64,000 nt of DNA from NCBI GenBank assembly GCA_035759585.1, contig DASTUP010000187.1, forward strand, positions 37,146 to 101,145. Direction: 5' to 3'. Positions 1-8,957 of this stretch are shown piece by piece. The notes under the pieces are model-generated. The model was not told the origin of the DNA. It searched no databases and saw only the letters and a program-made list of their open reading frames with translations. The stretch is from CAMLLJ01 sp035759585. GTDB taxonomy: Bacteria; Gemmatimonadota; Gemmatimonadetes; Gemmatimonadales; GWC2-71-9. The translations under genes were made by a program, and so were the position numbers. Position 1 is the stretch's first letter, and every line of letters starts with the position of its first letter.

Positions 1-68
1 CACCCGTCAGCACATCCCGGCTCCTCGACGGCTCCGCTTATCTTCCGTAGACCCTCTTTCGACTGACG

Positions 69-1652
69 ATGAGCGCTTCCACACCGATCGCCCCGACCAC
101 GCTCGACGAATCACGCCGCCGCATCCGGGATGCGCTCCTCGCGGCCCGGCGGGTCGCCGTCGGCACGCACGCCGGCGAAGAGGTGAGGGTGCGCATGATG
201 CACCCCGGCGCGTGGCTGCCGGACGACGATGCGGGCCGGCCGCTCGTCTATCTCGCCTCCATGAAGTCCGACCCGAAAATCCGCGAGGTCACGAGCCGGC
301 CCGAGATCGCCCTGCTCCTGCACGAGTCGCCGACCGGGGAGGAGAGCACGAGCTGGGAGATGGAGATCACGGGACGCGCCGAAGTCGTGCGCGACCCCGC
401 CGAGCGTGAGCGCGCGAAGCAGGCGACGATGCGCACTTCGTCCATCGTGCAGTACCTCGACTCCGTCGGGCAGACCGACCTGCTCGCCTTCGTGCGCGTC
501 ACGCCACGGTTCATGAAGCATCGCGTCTTCGGCGAGATCGTCGCGGGCCGGCCGCCTTCGATCATCGAGTTCGCCGACGCTGCGGCGGATCGACCGGCCG
601 ATTCGGCGCTGCTCCGCCGCCGCCTCGGGATCTGGAAGGAAGCGGTGCGTTGGGCGTCGCTGACGGCGAGCGCGGCGTCGGTGGCGGTCGGTGTCGCGGC
701 GTCGTTCGCAGCGGCCGGCACGGTACGCTGGGGCTGGGCGGCCCTGACGCTCCTTGCCGCCGTCTCGCTTCAGGCATGCACCAACATCAAGAACGATCTC
801 GACGACCAGCTCAGCGGCGCCGACGATCTCAACCGCACGCCGATCCTTGGCCTCACCGGCGGCTCGCGGGTCATGCAGCGCGGACTCGCGACGCGCGCGG
901 AGCTCCTCACCGCCACACTCGTGTTCGGGCTCCTGAGCGCCGCGATCGGCCTGTACTTCGCTCTCGCCGGCCGACCGGGCGTGATCGCTTTCGGGCTCGC
1001 GGGATTGTTCATCGGGTGGGTGTACACCGGTCCGCCGTTGCGACTCGCCAATCGCGGGCTCGGCGAGCCGGCCGTGGCACTCTCCTTCGGCCTCGGGATC
1101 GTCTGCGGCAGCGCGTACGTTCAACTCGGATATGTGCCGTTGATCGCATTGGCGGCATCGATACCCGTGTCGATTCTCGTTGCACTGATCCTCTTCATCA
1201 ACGGCTTCCAGGACGCGGTGAGCGATGAGCAGGTCGCGAAGCGCACGGCCGTCGTGCGGCTCGGGCTTTCACGCGCCAGCCGCGCCTATCCGCTCATTGC
1301 CGCTGCCGCGGCCGTTGCACTCGTCGCGCTGGTCCTTGCCGGCGCCCTGCCGGCCCCCGCACTGGCGGGGCTGGCCGGCTTTCCGCTCTTCATCCAGGCG
1401 GCACGCGTGGTCCGTGAGAATTTCGAGCGGCCGATGGAGCTCGTCCCGGCCAACGCCTATACCGTCGTCGGACACCTTGCGAGCTGCCTCGCACTGGCGC
1501 TGGGTCTCGCCTGGGCCGGGATCGGCGCGCTCACCGCCGGTCTCGTTGCCGCGGCCCTCGCGGGTCTCGCGGTGCTCGCCTATTACAATCGCTCGATCGG
1601 CCGCCTCGCGAGGGCATTCTATGGTGTCCGGGACGCCGTGGCGAAGAGCTAG
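69..1652 (+). CDS. Fusion: pyridoxamine-oxidase-like flavin domain + UbiA/MenA prenyltransferase
   Basis: A 527-residue two-domain protein. Residues about 10-165 resemble the pyridoxamine 5'-phosphate oxidase-like split-barrel fold (general stress protein 26 type), which usually binds FMN or F420. Residues about 195-520 form a UbiA-family membrane prenyltransferase. Its first Asp-rich motif is NIKNDLDD (239-246), there is YTGPP at 319-323, and the second Asp motif lies in NGFQDAVSDEQVAKRT (378-393), a pattern typical of MenA, which prenylates 1,4-dihydroxy-2-naphthoate in menaquinone synthesis. Several hydrophobic helices follow. The fusion of a redox or flavin domain to the prenyltransferase is unusual. 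The substrate is inferred from motifs only; other aromatic acceptors are possible. ATG chosen as the first in-frame start; no clear ribosome binding site. Confidence 0.85.
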   Translation: MSASTPIAPTTLDESRRRIRDALLAARRVAVGTHAGEEVRVRMMHPGAWLPDDDAGRPLVYLASMKSDPKIREVTSRPEIALLLHESPTGEESTSWEMEITGRAEVVRDPAERERAKQATMRTSSIVQYLDSVGQTDLLAFVRVTPRFMKHRVFGEIVAGRPPSIIEFADAAADRPADSALLRRRLGIWKEAVRWASLTASAASVAVGVAASFAAAGTVRWGWAALTLLAAVSLQACTNIKNDLDDQLSGADDLNRTPILGLTGGSRVMQRGLATRAELLTATLVFGLLSAAIGLYFALAGRPGVIAFGLAGLFIGWVYTGPPLRLANRGLGEPAVALSFGLGIVCGSAYVQLGYVPLIALAASIPVSILVALILFINGFQDAVSDEQVAKRTAVVRLGLSRASRAYPLIAAAAAVALVALVLAGALPAPALAGLAGFPLFIQAARVVRENFERPMELVPANAYTVVGHLASCLALALGLAWAGIGALTAGLVAAALAGLAVLAYYNRSIGRLARAFYGVRDAVAKS

Positions 1653-1655
1653 CCG

Positions 1656-2603
1656 TCAGCCGATCGGCTTGAGGTTCGCGACGATCCGTTCACGCTGGGC
1701 CTCGAGGAACGGCGGCAGGACGACCTTTTCGCCCAGCGTTTCCATCGCCTCGTCCACCCCGAAGCCGGGGCCTTCGGTCGCCAGCTCAAACAGGATTCCG
1801 TTCGGCTCCCTGAAATAGAGGCTCCGGAACCAGAAGCGGTCGATCTTCCCGCTGTTGTGAATCCCGAGCGAGTTGAGTCGGTCGGCCCACGCGTCATACT
1901 CGGCATCCGGAATCCGGAACGCGACATGGTGCACTCCGCCGGCACCCTGCCGGGTCGGCGGCAGCGACGGCTGAACGGCGACGTGCAGCTCCGCCCCGGG
2001 ACCACCAGCCCCCATCTCGTACACGTGGACCTGCTCCTGGCGTGCGTCGTCGGGAAGCGGGTAGGTGCGGGCAGGTCGCATCCCCACGGCACGGAGCATC
2101 GCGTCGGTCGGCTCGAGCACGGGAACGCTGAGCTGGATCGGTCCAAGCCCGCGGACCTGGTGCTCGGCGGGCACCGGACTCTCCGACCACGGATGCTCCG
2201 GTCTTCCGCCTCCATCGCTCACCAGGGCAAGCCGCTGGCCTTCCCCGTCGTCCACCTCGAGCTCGATTCTGCCGTCACGCTCATAGGGGCCGCGCGTGGT
2301 GACGCCGGCATCACGAAGCCACTCCTGCCACCAGCGGATGCTCGCCTCTCCTCCGACCCGAAGTCCGGTCCGGGTGATTGCGCGGGCCCCTCGGCGCTCG
2401 GCCGGCACCGGCCAGTCGAAGAAGGTGAGGTCGGTGCCGGGACTCCCGACGGCATCCGCGTAGAACAGATGATACGCGCTCACATCGTCCTGGTTGACGC
2501 TGCGCTTCACCAGTCGCATGCCGAGCGTGCGCGTGTAGAAGTGGTGATTGTCGCGGATCTGCGCCGAGATTGCGGTCAGGTGGTGAATGCCGAGGAGATT
2601 CAT
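1656..2603 (-). CDS. VOC-family ring-cleaving dioxygenase (MhqO-like), copy 1
   Basis: A 315-residue protein made of two glyoxalase/extradiol-dioxygenase (VOC) modules. It begins GIHHLTAIS, and the second module carries GGVHHVAF and LFELATEGPGF. These give the His, His and Glu that usually bind the metal in this superfamily. It matches the style of MhqO/MhqA-type proteins, which are linked to hydroquinone and quinone detoxification and typically sit under a MarR regulator. It starts 3 bp after the stop of a close paralogue and ends 3 bp from the convergent UbiA fusion gene, so it is the last gene of the MarR-YceI-VOC-VOC unit. The exact substrate is not deducible. Confidence 0.85.
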   Translation of the reverse strand: MNLLGIHHLTAISAQIRDNHHFYTRTLGMRLVKRSVNQDDVSAYHLFYADAVGSPGTDLTFFDWPVPAERRGARAITRTGLRVGGEASIRWWQEWLRDAGVTTRGPYERDGRIELEVDDGEGQRLALVSDGGGRPEHPWSESPVPAEHQVRGLGPIQLSVPVLEPTDAMLRAVGMRPARTYPLPDDARQEQVHVYEMGAGGPGAELHVAVQPSLPPTRQGAGGVHHVAFRIPDAEYDAWADRLNSLGIHNSGKIDRFWFRSLYFREPNGILFELATEGPGFGVDEAMETLGEKVVLPPFLEAQRERIVANLKPIG

Positions 2604-2606
2604 GAG

Positions 2607-3557
2607 TCACACCGGGTCGAGAGGAACGAGCGCCGCCTCGATCTCCGCGCGTCGCGGCTCGAGAAACGGCGGCAGTGAAAGCCGGCGCGGATCGATGGGG
2701 CCATCGACCTCGAAGCCGGGGCCGTCGGTGGCCAGCTCGAAGAGCACACCGTTCGGCTCGCGGACATAGATCGACCTGAAATAGTGGCGATCCACGATTC
2801 CGCTGTGGCGGTAGCCGACCGAATCGAGCCGCTCGGCCCAGTCCTCCATCGGCTGCCCCTCCGGGACGCGCAGGGCGAAATGATGGACGCCGCCGGCGCC
2901 ATACCGCGAACGCGGAAGGTCGCTCCGCACGACGACGTGAACTTCGGCGGGCGCTCCGCCCGATCCCATCTGGAAAAGGTGCGTTTCCGCCGCTCCGGGA
3001 ATCGTGCGATCGAGCGTGAGTCCAAGGCCATCGACCAGAAATCCCTCGGTGGGACCGAGCGCAGGAACGGTAATCGTCACTGGCCCGAGACCGCGGATCT
3101 GGTAGTCGGCCGATACGGAGCTGTCGCCCCATGGAAACACGGGCCCGACGCCCCCGTCGTCCACGAGAGCGAGGCGCGTACCCTCGATGTCCTCGAACTC
3201 GAGCGCGGGACGCCCGTCCGGGAAATCGGTCCTGCGCTGGGCGACACCGTGCGAGTCGAGGCGCTCGGCCCAGTAATCGAGGGTCCCGCTGCCCGCCACG
3301 CGAAACGTCGTGCGGGAGATGCTGTTGTTCCCGCGGCGCTCGCGGGCCGCACGCGGGAGGTCGAACACCGTCATATCCGAGCCGGGACTCCCTGCACCAT
3401 CCCCGAAAAAGAGATGATACATGTCGGGGGAGTCCTGATTCACGGTCGTGATCAGCGGCCGCAGCCCCAGGATGCGCACATAGAAGTCGCGCGACGCCTG
3501 GATCCGGGCGCTGAGGGCGCTCACGTGGTGAACGCCCGCCAGTTGCAACGCAGTCAT
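2607..3557 (-). CDS. VOC-family ring-cleaving dioxygenase (MhqO-like), copy 2
   Basis: A 316-residue paralogue of the next gene downstream, with the same two-module layout: GVHHVSALS at the N-terminus, GGVHHFAL and LFELATDGPGF near the C-terminus. These supply the His/His/Glu metal site expected for VOC dioxygenases. The tandem pair looks like a local duplication that has since diverged. The ATG is preceded by GAGGG at suitable spacing. It lies 27 bp after the YceI stop and is probably co-transcribed with it. Known relatives act on quinones or hydroquinones; a role in aromatic or electrophile stress is inferred from family and neighbours. Confidence 0.85.
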   Translation of the reverse strand: MTALQLAGVHHVSALSARIQASRDFYVRILGLRPLITTVNQDSPDMYHLFFGDGAGSPGSDMTVFDLPRAARERRGNNSISRTTFRVAGSGTLDYWAERLDSHGVAQRRTDFPDGRPALEFEDIEGTRLALVDDGGVGPVFPWGDSSVSADYQIRGLGPVTITVPALGPTEGFLVDGLGLTLDRTIPGAAETHLFQMGSGGAPAEVHVVVRSDLPRSRYGAGGVHHFALRVPEGQPMEDWAERLDSVGYRHSGIVDRHYFRSIYVREPNGVLFELATDGPGFEVDGPIDPRRLSLPPFLEPRRAEIEAALVPLDPV

Positions 3558-3584
3558 GAACCCTCGCTTCGAATGCCGCTCCGC

Positions 3585-4151
3585 CTATGCGCGCACGGCC
3601 TGTACGTCCAACGTAATCCGGATCTCGTTGGCGACGAGTACGCCGCCGGTCTCGAGCGCCTGATTCCAGCCGAGGCCGAAGTCGCGCCGATCGATCTTCG
3701 TCACCGCCGTGAACGCCGCCTTCTGGTTGCCCCAGGGATCGATGCCTCGCCCCTCGTCGCTCGCGTCGAGCACGACTTCGCGCGTCACGCCGTGCATGGT
3801 CAGGTCTCCCGTCACCTTGAACCGCCCTTCTCCGATCGCTTCCACGGCGCGGCTCCGGAAGGTGATGACCGGATATGCCTCGACATCGAAGAAGTCGCCG
3901 GAGCGGAGGTGCGCGTCACGCTGCTCCTGCCTCGTGTCGATACTGGCGGCGTCGATCTCGACCTCGACCGTGGAGCCGGCGAGATCGTCCTCATCGAGTC
4001 GGATGGTCCCCCGCACCGCCGCGAAACGGCCGCGCACGGTGGAGATCATCAGGTGCTTCACGGCGAAACCGATATCGGTATGCGCGGCATCGATCTCCCA
4101 GGTCGAAGCTGCGGGAACCGTTCCGGTCAGGATGTCGGGCGTCGTAGTCAT
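3585..4151 (-). CDS. YceI-family polyisoprenoid-binding protein
   Basis: A 188-residue protein with the YceI lipocalin-like signature: STWEIDAAHTDIGFAVKHLM at the N-terminus, then GRFKVTGDLTMHG and RRDFGLGWN. The family binds amphiphilic isoprenoid or quinone-like molecules in a beta barrel. No signal peptide is visible, so a cytoplasmic member is likely. The start was set at the ATG preceded by a consensus AGGAGG; the longer open frame upstream runs across the promoter and is discarded. It sits between a MarR regulator and two dioxygenases, which suggests it carries or sequesters the lipophilic compound that the operon responds to. A MarR-type operator overlaps its promoter. Confidence 0.9.
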   Translation of the reverse strand: MTTTPDILTGTVPAASTWEIDAAHTDIGFAVKHLMISTVRGRFAAVRGTIRLDEDDLAGSTVEVEIDAASIDTRQEQRDAHLRSGDFFDVEAYPVITFRSRAVEAIGEGRFKVTGDLTMHGVTREVVLDASDEGRGIDPWGNQKAAFTAVTKIDRRDFGLGWNQALETGGVLVANEIRITLDVQAVRA

Positions 4152-4185
4152 TTCAGAATTCCTCCTATGGTAAATGTTATACAGC

Positions 4186-4203
4186 TTTCTTACTACTGAG
4201 ATA
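4186..4203 (-). promoter_or_regulatory. Second MarR operator and yceI promoter
   Basis: The 18-bp site TTTCTTACTACTGAGATA (plus-strand sense) matches 14 of 18 positions of the perfect palindrome in front of the MarR gene. It lies just upstream of a minus-strand TATAAC (-10 candidate at 4176-4181) that precedes the yceI ribosome binding site. A repressor bound here would block RNA polymerase. Regulation by the adjacent MarR protein is inferred from the shared site. Confidence 0.55.
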
Positions 4204-4219
4204 CTTTTCCAAATGAAGC

Positions 4220-4690
4220 TCAGGACGCCTCCGCGGCAGCCTCCCTCCCGCCCGCCTCGGCGTGCTGGCCGAGGGCGCGGAGAAGCCCGATGGCGGTCCT
4301 CTGCTCCGCCAGGGTGAGCCCGGCAAGCGCCCGCTCGAGCCATTCCGCGTGCTCCGGGAAGATCCGCTCGATCAGCGCCGAGCCCTCCCTGGTGAGCGAG
4401 GCGTAGCGCGCGCGGCGGTCGGTCGGGCAATCGAGCCGCCTTACGAGCCCTTTCCCTTCCAGCCGGTCCACCAGATAGGTGATGCCGCCGGTCGAGACGA
4501 GGATCTTTCGCTGCAGCTCTCCAAGCAGGAGGTCTCCCTTGTGATAGAGCGCCTCGAGCACGGCGAATTCTCCGAGGGTGAGGCCGTGCGATGCGGCATG
4601 GGCCGCGGCATGGGCTTGGACCGCCGCCTGGGCCTTTCCCAGGACCACCGCGAGCTTGAGTGCCAGATCTTCCCGTGCCGTCCGCGCCAT
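4220..4690 (-). CDS. MarR-family transcriptional regulator
   Basis: A 156-residue winged-helix protein. The helix-turn-helix and wing run through LTLGEFAVLEALYHKGDLLL, then GGITYLVDRLEGKGLVRRLD and DRRARYASLTREG, the usual MarR signature. The start at MARTARED was chosen because GAGG sits 6 nt upstream; a longer frame would begin inside the promoter. Relatives such as MhqR and OhrR repress dioxygenase or peroxide genes until an electrophile reacts with or binds the protein. The next genes, on the same strand after 68 bp, are YceI and two MhqO-like dioxygenases, so quinone or aromatic stress sensing is the likely role. It probably represses itself, because a perfect palindrome overlaps its promoter. 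Confidence 0.9.
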   Translation of the reverse strand: MARTAREDLALKLAVVLGKAQAAVQAHAAAHAASHGLTLGEFAVLEALYHKGDLLLGELQRKILVSTGGITYLVDRLEGKGLVRRLDCPTDRRARYASLTREGSALIERIFPEHAEWLERALAGLTLAEQRTAIGLLRALGQHAEAGGREAAAEAS

Positions 4691-4702
4691 GGCCGCCTCA
4701 CT

Positions 4703-4743
4703 TATCTTATCACTAAGATACACACCGCTTGACAAACCGTCAA
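4703..4743 (-). promoter_or_regulatory. MarR autoregulatory promoter and palindromic operator
   Basis: On the minus strand TTGACG (4738-4743) and TATCTT (4715-4720) are separated by 17 bp, a good sigma-70 promoter. The -10 lies inside the perfect 18-bp palindrome TATCTTATCACTAAGATA (4703-4720). A second inverted repeat, CTTGAC-N5-GTCAAG (4728-4744), covers the -35. Autorepression by MarR is the simplest reading. Confidence 0.65.
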
Positions 4744-4787
4744 GGCCCGATCGACCGTCGCCCGGCGGGCCGGTGATATCTTGGGCG

Positions 4788-6503
4788 ATGCCGCATCAGA
4801 CTGCCCTGATCGCGACGATCGCCGCCGGCCTCGGGCTCGCCTTCCTCTTCGGGCTCCTCGCGGTCCGGCTCCGGCTTCCGCCGCTCGTCGGATACCTCGT
4901 GGCCGGCATCGCCGTCGGACCGCACAGCCCGGGCTTCGTCGCGGACCCCGGTCTCGCGCAGCAGCTCGCGGAGATCGGCGTGATCCTGCTGATGTTCGGC
5001 GTCGGCGTGCACTTCTCGCCGGGAGACCTCCTCGCCGTCCGGCGCATCGCTCTCCCGGGAGCGGCAGCGCAGATCACGGCAGCGACCCTCCTCGGCGCCG
5101 GGGTGGCACACCTCTGGGGCTGGTCCTGGGGCGAGGGCATCGTCTTCGGACTCTGCCTCTCTGTCGCCAGCACGGTCGTGCTGCTCCGGGCGCTCGAGGA
5201 CCGCGGACTGCTGGATACGGTGGACGGGCGGATCGCCGTCGGGTGGCTCGTCGTCGAGGACCTCGTCACGGTGCTCGTGCTCGTGCTCCTCCCTGCCCTC
5301 GCTGTTTCCCTTGGCGGCACCGCACCGGCGGGGTCGGCCGGTGCCGCGGGTGGGAGCATCGGAGGCGCACTTGCCGTCACCCTGGCGAAGGTCGGCGCAT
5401 TCGTCGTTCTCATGTTCGCGGTCGGCCGGCGGGTGGTGCCGTGGCTGCTCGAGCGAGTCGCCCGCACCGGATCGCGGGAGCTCTTCACGCTCTCGGTCCT
5501 CGCCGTGGCGCTCGGCATCGCGGTCGGGGCTTCCGCGCTCTTCGGCGTGTCCTTCGCCCTTGGCGCCTTCTTCGCGGGCATGGTCGTCAACGGATCGGAC
5601 CTGAGCCACGAGGCGGCGGCAGACGCGCTCCCGCTGCAGGACGCCTTCTCGGTGCTCTTCTTCGTTGCGGTCGGCATGCTCTTCGACCCGGGGATCCTGC
5701 TGCAGCAGCCGCTGGAGCTCGTCGCCGTGGTGCTCATCATCATGATCGGCAAGTCACTCGCGGCCTTCGCCATCGTGATCGCCTTCGGGTACCCGGCGCA
5801 TACCGCGCTCACGATCTCGGCGAGCCTCGCGCAGATCGGCGAGTTCTCCTTCATCCTCGCGGCGCTGGGCCTCTCGCTCGGGCTGCTTCCCCCGGAGGGC
5901 CAGAGCCTGATCGTGGCGGCGGCGCTTCTCACCATCTCGCTCAATCCCGCGGCGTTCGCGGGCGCGGCGCGCCTCGTGGGATGGCTCCAGCGGCGACCCG
6001 GGCTTCTCGACCGGATCGAGCGACGGGCGGCGGTCCCGGCTCCCTCTCCCGCGCTCGATCAGACCGGCCTGCACGATCACGCGATCATTGTCGGCTTCGG
6101 CCGGGTCGGGAGCACCATCGGTGAGGCGCTGGCTGCGCAGCGGGTCCCATACGTCGTGGTCGAGCAGGACCGCGAGGCATTCGAGCGGATCCGCGACCGC
6201 GGTATTCCCGCGCTCTACGGCAACGCCAGCCGCGCCGGCGTGCTGCAGGCAGCGCGGCCAGAGCGTGCGCGCCTGATCCTCATCACCACACCCGATCCGT
6301 TCCAGGCGCGTGCCGTGCTCGAGCTCGCGCGGCGCGCGAATCCGGCCATCCATACCGTCGTGCGCACGCACAGCGAGGAAGAGCGCGCCTATCTCGAGCG
6401 GCAGGAGGTGGGCCTCGCCGTCCTCGGCGAGCGCGAGCTGGCGCACACCATGGCACGGCAGGCGCTCCGCTACTGCGGCGCAGGCGAGGACGTGCTCTTA
6501 TAG
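4788..6503 (+). CDS. KefB/YbaL-type monovalent cation:proton antiporter with TrkA-N domain
   Basis: A 571-residue inner-membrane protein of the CPA2 family. Residues about 5-400 hold roughly a dozen hydrophobic helices of the Na+/H+ exchanger fold. Residues about 430-570 form a RCK/TrkA-N Rossmann domain with the nucleotide-binding motif IIVGFGRVGSTIGEAL followed by VVVEQD. This layout matches YbaL and KefB-like K+/H+ antiporters, in which the nucleotide domain gates transport. The start was placed at MPHQTALI because the longer frame overlaps the MarR control region. A TATCTT preceded by TGA sits 5 nt before the ATG, compatible with a leaderless transcript. It converges on the APC permease with an 8-bp gap. 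Confidence 0.85.
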   Translation: MPHQTALIATIAAGLGLAFLFGLLAVRLRLPPLVGYLVAGIAVGPHSPGFVADPGLAQQLAEIGVILLMFGVGVHFSPGDLLAVRRIALPGAAAQITAATLLGAGVAHLWGWSWGEGIVFGLCLSVASTVVLLRALEDRGLLDTVDGRIAVGWLVVEDLVTVLVLVLLPALAVSLGGTAPAGSAGAAGGSIGGALAVTLAKVGAFVVLMFAVGRRVVPWLLERVARTGSRELFTLSVLAVALGIAVGASALFGVSFALGAFFAGMVVNGSDLSHEAAADALPLQDAFSVLFFVAVGMLFDPGILLQQPLELVAVVLIIMIGKSLAAFAIVIAFGYPAHTALTISASLAQIGEFSFILAALGLSLGLLPPEGQSLIVAAALLTISLNPAAFAGAARLVGWLQRRPGLLDRIERRAAVPAPSPALDQTGLHDHAIIVGFGRVGSTIGEALAAQRVPYVVVEQDREAFERIRDRGIPALYGNASRAGVLQAARPERARLILITTPDPFQARAVLELARRANPAIHTVVRTHSEEERAYLERQEVGLAVLGERELAHTMARQALRYCGAGEDVLL

Positions 6504-6510
6504 CGGCCTG

Positions 6511-7815
6511 TCATTCCTCGCGAACCGGCCCTCCACGGAACGCGAAGAGCAGCCCGCCGACGACGAGCGCGATCGCGCCCGCGACCAGGTTCCAGAACGT
6601 GGCGCTCGCCAGGAGCCCGAGGGAGAGCAGGAGAGCCGCGATCGGAATCAGCGGTCCGCCGGGGAGGACGACGGTCTTCTCGGTGCGCGGGTACTTCTTC
6701 CGCAGGAACGGCACTGCGGCGGCCGTCCCGATGTAGGTGGACATCCGGGCGATGACCGACAGCATCGCGAGCTGCACGAACGAGCCCGAGAAGGCGAGCG
6801 CACCGGCAATGACGGCCTGCGTGAGGATCGCGGCGGCCGGCGTGCGATAGCGTGGATGGACCCCCGCCAGAACGCGCGGGCCGAAGCCGTCGCGCGCCAG
6901 GGCATAGAGGTAACGGGGGCCGGCCAGCATCGTGCTCCCGATATTGCCACCGATCGAGATCGCGGCGCCGGCGGTCATCAGGAGTCCGGCGCCGGCGCCA
7001 AGCACGACGACCGCTGCATCGGCGAGCGGCGCCCCCTCCGCCCGCGCCGCGAGATCGGGCAGCGTTCCGAGCGCCACGACCTGGACGAGCGTGTAGACCA
7101 CCGTCACCACGAGGGCCATCGTCACGAGTGCGAACGGCACGTCGCGCCGGGGATCCCGGTACTCGCCGGCTGCGGCGGCGGTATTCTCGAAGCCCGCGTA
7201 GGCAAAGAGGAGAAGCAGCGCCGCTTCCCCGAACTTCGCGCTGTCGGGCGCCGGCACCGGGAAGATGCGATCCCAGTTCACCGCAAAGATGCCGAAGACG
7301 ACGAGGACGATCAGGGGGACGAGTTTCGCGATCGTGAACCCGGCGGCAACGCGCGCCCCCTGCTTCACGCCGACGATGTTGATCCAGGTCAGGATCGCGA
7401 GCGGGAGTGCCACCATCAGGACCCGCGTGAATCCCGTTCCCGCGCCCGGCCACACGAACGTCATCGCCTGCGCGAAGCCATTGGAGAGCGACGCGACCGA
7501 CGCCACGCGCGCGAGCCACGTCATCCAGCCCACCTCAAAGCCGACGAACTGCCCGAACGCCTCGCGCGTGTAGACGTAGCCGCTCCCCGGCTCGTCGAAG
7601 TGACTCGCCGCCTCGGCAAAGCAGAGGACGAGGAGGAACACCGCGGCGCCGGCGAGGAGCACTGCCCAGACGCTCGCCGGCCCGAGAAGCGCAGCGGCGG
7701 CGGCCGGCAGGAGATAAACGCCGCTCCCGATGACGTCGTTGATCGCAATGCCGACGAGTTCCCAACGGGTCACGACCCGGCGGAGGGCACTCGACGATGT
7801 GTCCGGAGCAGTCAC
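6511..7815 (-). CDS. APC-superfamily amino acid permease
   Basis: A protein of about 434 residues with some 12 hydrophobic helices. The N-terminal segment WELVGIAINDVIGSGVYLLP is the characteristic substrate-binding first helix of amino acid-polyamine-organocation permeases, and PGSGYVYTREAFG follows in the third-helix region. It should import amino acids or related amines by proton or cation symport; the substrate cannot be named. The start is uncertain: I use a GTG at 7815, since the longer open frame runs into the oxidoreductase gene upstream and has no permease character. A later GTG just before TRWELVG is possible. Confidence 0.82.
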   Translation of the reverse strand: MTAPDTSSSALRRVVTRWELVGIAINDVIGSGVYLLPAAAAALLGPASVWAVLLAGAAVFLLVLCFAEAASHFDEPGSGYVYTREAFGQFVGFEVGWMTWLARVASVASLSNGFAQAMTFVWPGAGTGFTRVLMVALPLAILTWINIVGVKQGARVAAGFTIAKLVPLIVLVVFGIFAVNWDRIFPVPAPDSAKFGEAALLLLFAYAGFENTAAAAGEYRDPRRDVPFALVTMALVVTVVYTLVQVVALGTLPDLAARAEGAPLADAAVVVLGAGAGLLMTAGAAISIGGNIGSTMLAGPRYLYALARDGFGPRVLAGVHPRYRTPAAAILTQAVIAGALAFSGSFVQLAMLSVIARMSTYIGTAAAVPFLRKKYPRTEKTVVLPGGPLIPIAALLLSLGLLASATFWNLVAGAIALVVGGLLFAFRGGPVREE

Positions 7816-7906
7816 GTCGGATGTGGTCCGTATGGAAGCGTGAGAGATGTGAGCTTGAACGCTCCGGATTCTGTGCTCGTGCGACCGGAAACGCCAGTGG
7901 CGCGGC

Positions 7907-8950
7907 TCAGCCCCGGCCGTCGGATTGGCCGGCTTCGGCAAGGAGCTGGTACGAACGGATCCGCGCCGCTGGATCGAATATCTGGGCAGCGACCATGAGC
8001 TCGTCGGCCCCGGTCCGCTCGATGAACGCCTCGAGCTCGCCGCGGACCTGCGCCGCCGTTCCGACGAAGGTGCACGAGAGCATTCCCGAGATGCCATGCC
8101 GGTCCAGGGACGTAAGTGTTGCCTCGAATGCCGGATCGGGCGGTTGGAGGCGCCCCGGCCGGCCGTGCCGCAGGTTGACGAAGGCCTGCTGCAGCGAGCT
8201 GAACAGCACCCGTGCCTCTTCCGCGGTATCGGCGGCGAAGACATTCACGCCGAGCATCACGTAGGGGCGCTCGAGCCGGTCGGAAGGGCGGAATTGCGAA
8301 CGGTAGGTGTCGAGGGCTGCGCTGAGCGCCGCCGGCGCGAAATGCGACGCAAAGGCAAACGGAAGGCCGAGCGCGGCGGCGAGCTGGGCGCCGAAGAGAC
8401 TCGAGCCGAGTATCCAGACGGGAATGTCGAGCCCGGCGCCCGGAACCGCCTGAACGACCTGATCCGGCACCGGAGGACCGAAGAGTCCGAGCAGCTCGAC
8501 GACGTCCTGCGGAAAGGCTTCCGCAGCCGTGGGTCCGCGCCGAAGCGCGCGCGACACATGATGATCCGATCCGGGGGCGCGACCGAGCCCGAGGTCGATC
8601 CGCCCCGGGTAAAGGGTTTCGAGCGTCCCGAACTGCTCCGCGATGACGATCGGCGAGTGATTCGGCAGCATGATCCCGCCGGCGCCGACCCGGATAGCCG
8701 ACGTCTTCCCGGCGACGTGTCCGATGAGGACGGCCGTTGCGGCGCTCGCGATCCCGGGCATCCCATGATGCTCCGCCAGCCAGAAGCGGCGATAGCCGAG
8801 CCGTTCCGCGCTCCTCGCAAGGTCCACGGTGCGTGCGAACGACTGCGCCGCGTCACCGCCTTCGACGATGGGGGCCAGGTCGAGAATGGAAAGGGGAATA
8901 CTCCAGCGTCCGGTCGGCTGGTTGAAGATGGGGGACGGGTGAGGTATCAT
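7907..8950 (-). CDS. LLM-class flavin-dependent oxidoreductase
   Basis: A 347-residue luciferase-like monooxygenase TIM-barrel protein. It begins with LSILDLAPIVEG and contains RFWLAEHHGMPGIASAATAV, IRVGAGGIMLPNHSP and LYPGRIDLGLGRAPGSD, the standard markers of the alkanal-monooxygenase-like (LLM) group, which uses reduced FMN. The role in this organism is unknown; close family members are often annotated only as oxidoreductases. The ATG at 8950 lies 7 nt after a good -10 element with no ribosome binding site, so the mRNA is probably leaderless. The frame upstream of this ATG runs into the divergent gene and is not credible. Confidence 0.85.
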   Translation of the reverse strand: MIPHPSPIFNQPTGRWSIPLSILDLAPIVEGGDAAQSFARTVDLARSAERLGYRRFWLAEHHGMPGIASAATAVLIGHVAGKTSAIRVGAGGIMLPNHSPIVIAEQFGTLETLYPGRIDLGLGRAPGSDHHVSRALRRGPTAAEAFPQDVVELLGLFGPPVPDQVVQAVPGAGLDIPVWILGSSLFGAQLAAALGLPFAFASHFAPAALSAALDTYRSQFRPSDRLERPYVMLGVNVFAADTAEEARVLFSSLQQAFVNLRHGRPGRLQPPDPAFEATLTSLDRHGISGMLSCTFVGTAAQVRGELEAFIERTGADELMVAAQIFDPAARIRSYQLLAEAGQSDGRG

Positions 8951-8957
8951 GCGTCGA

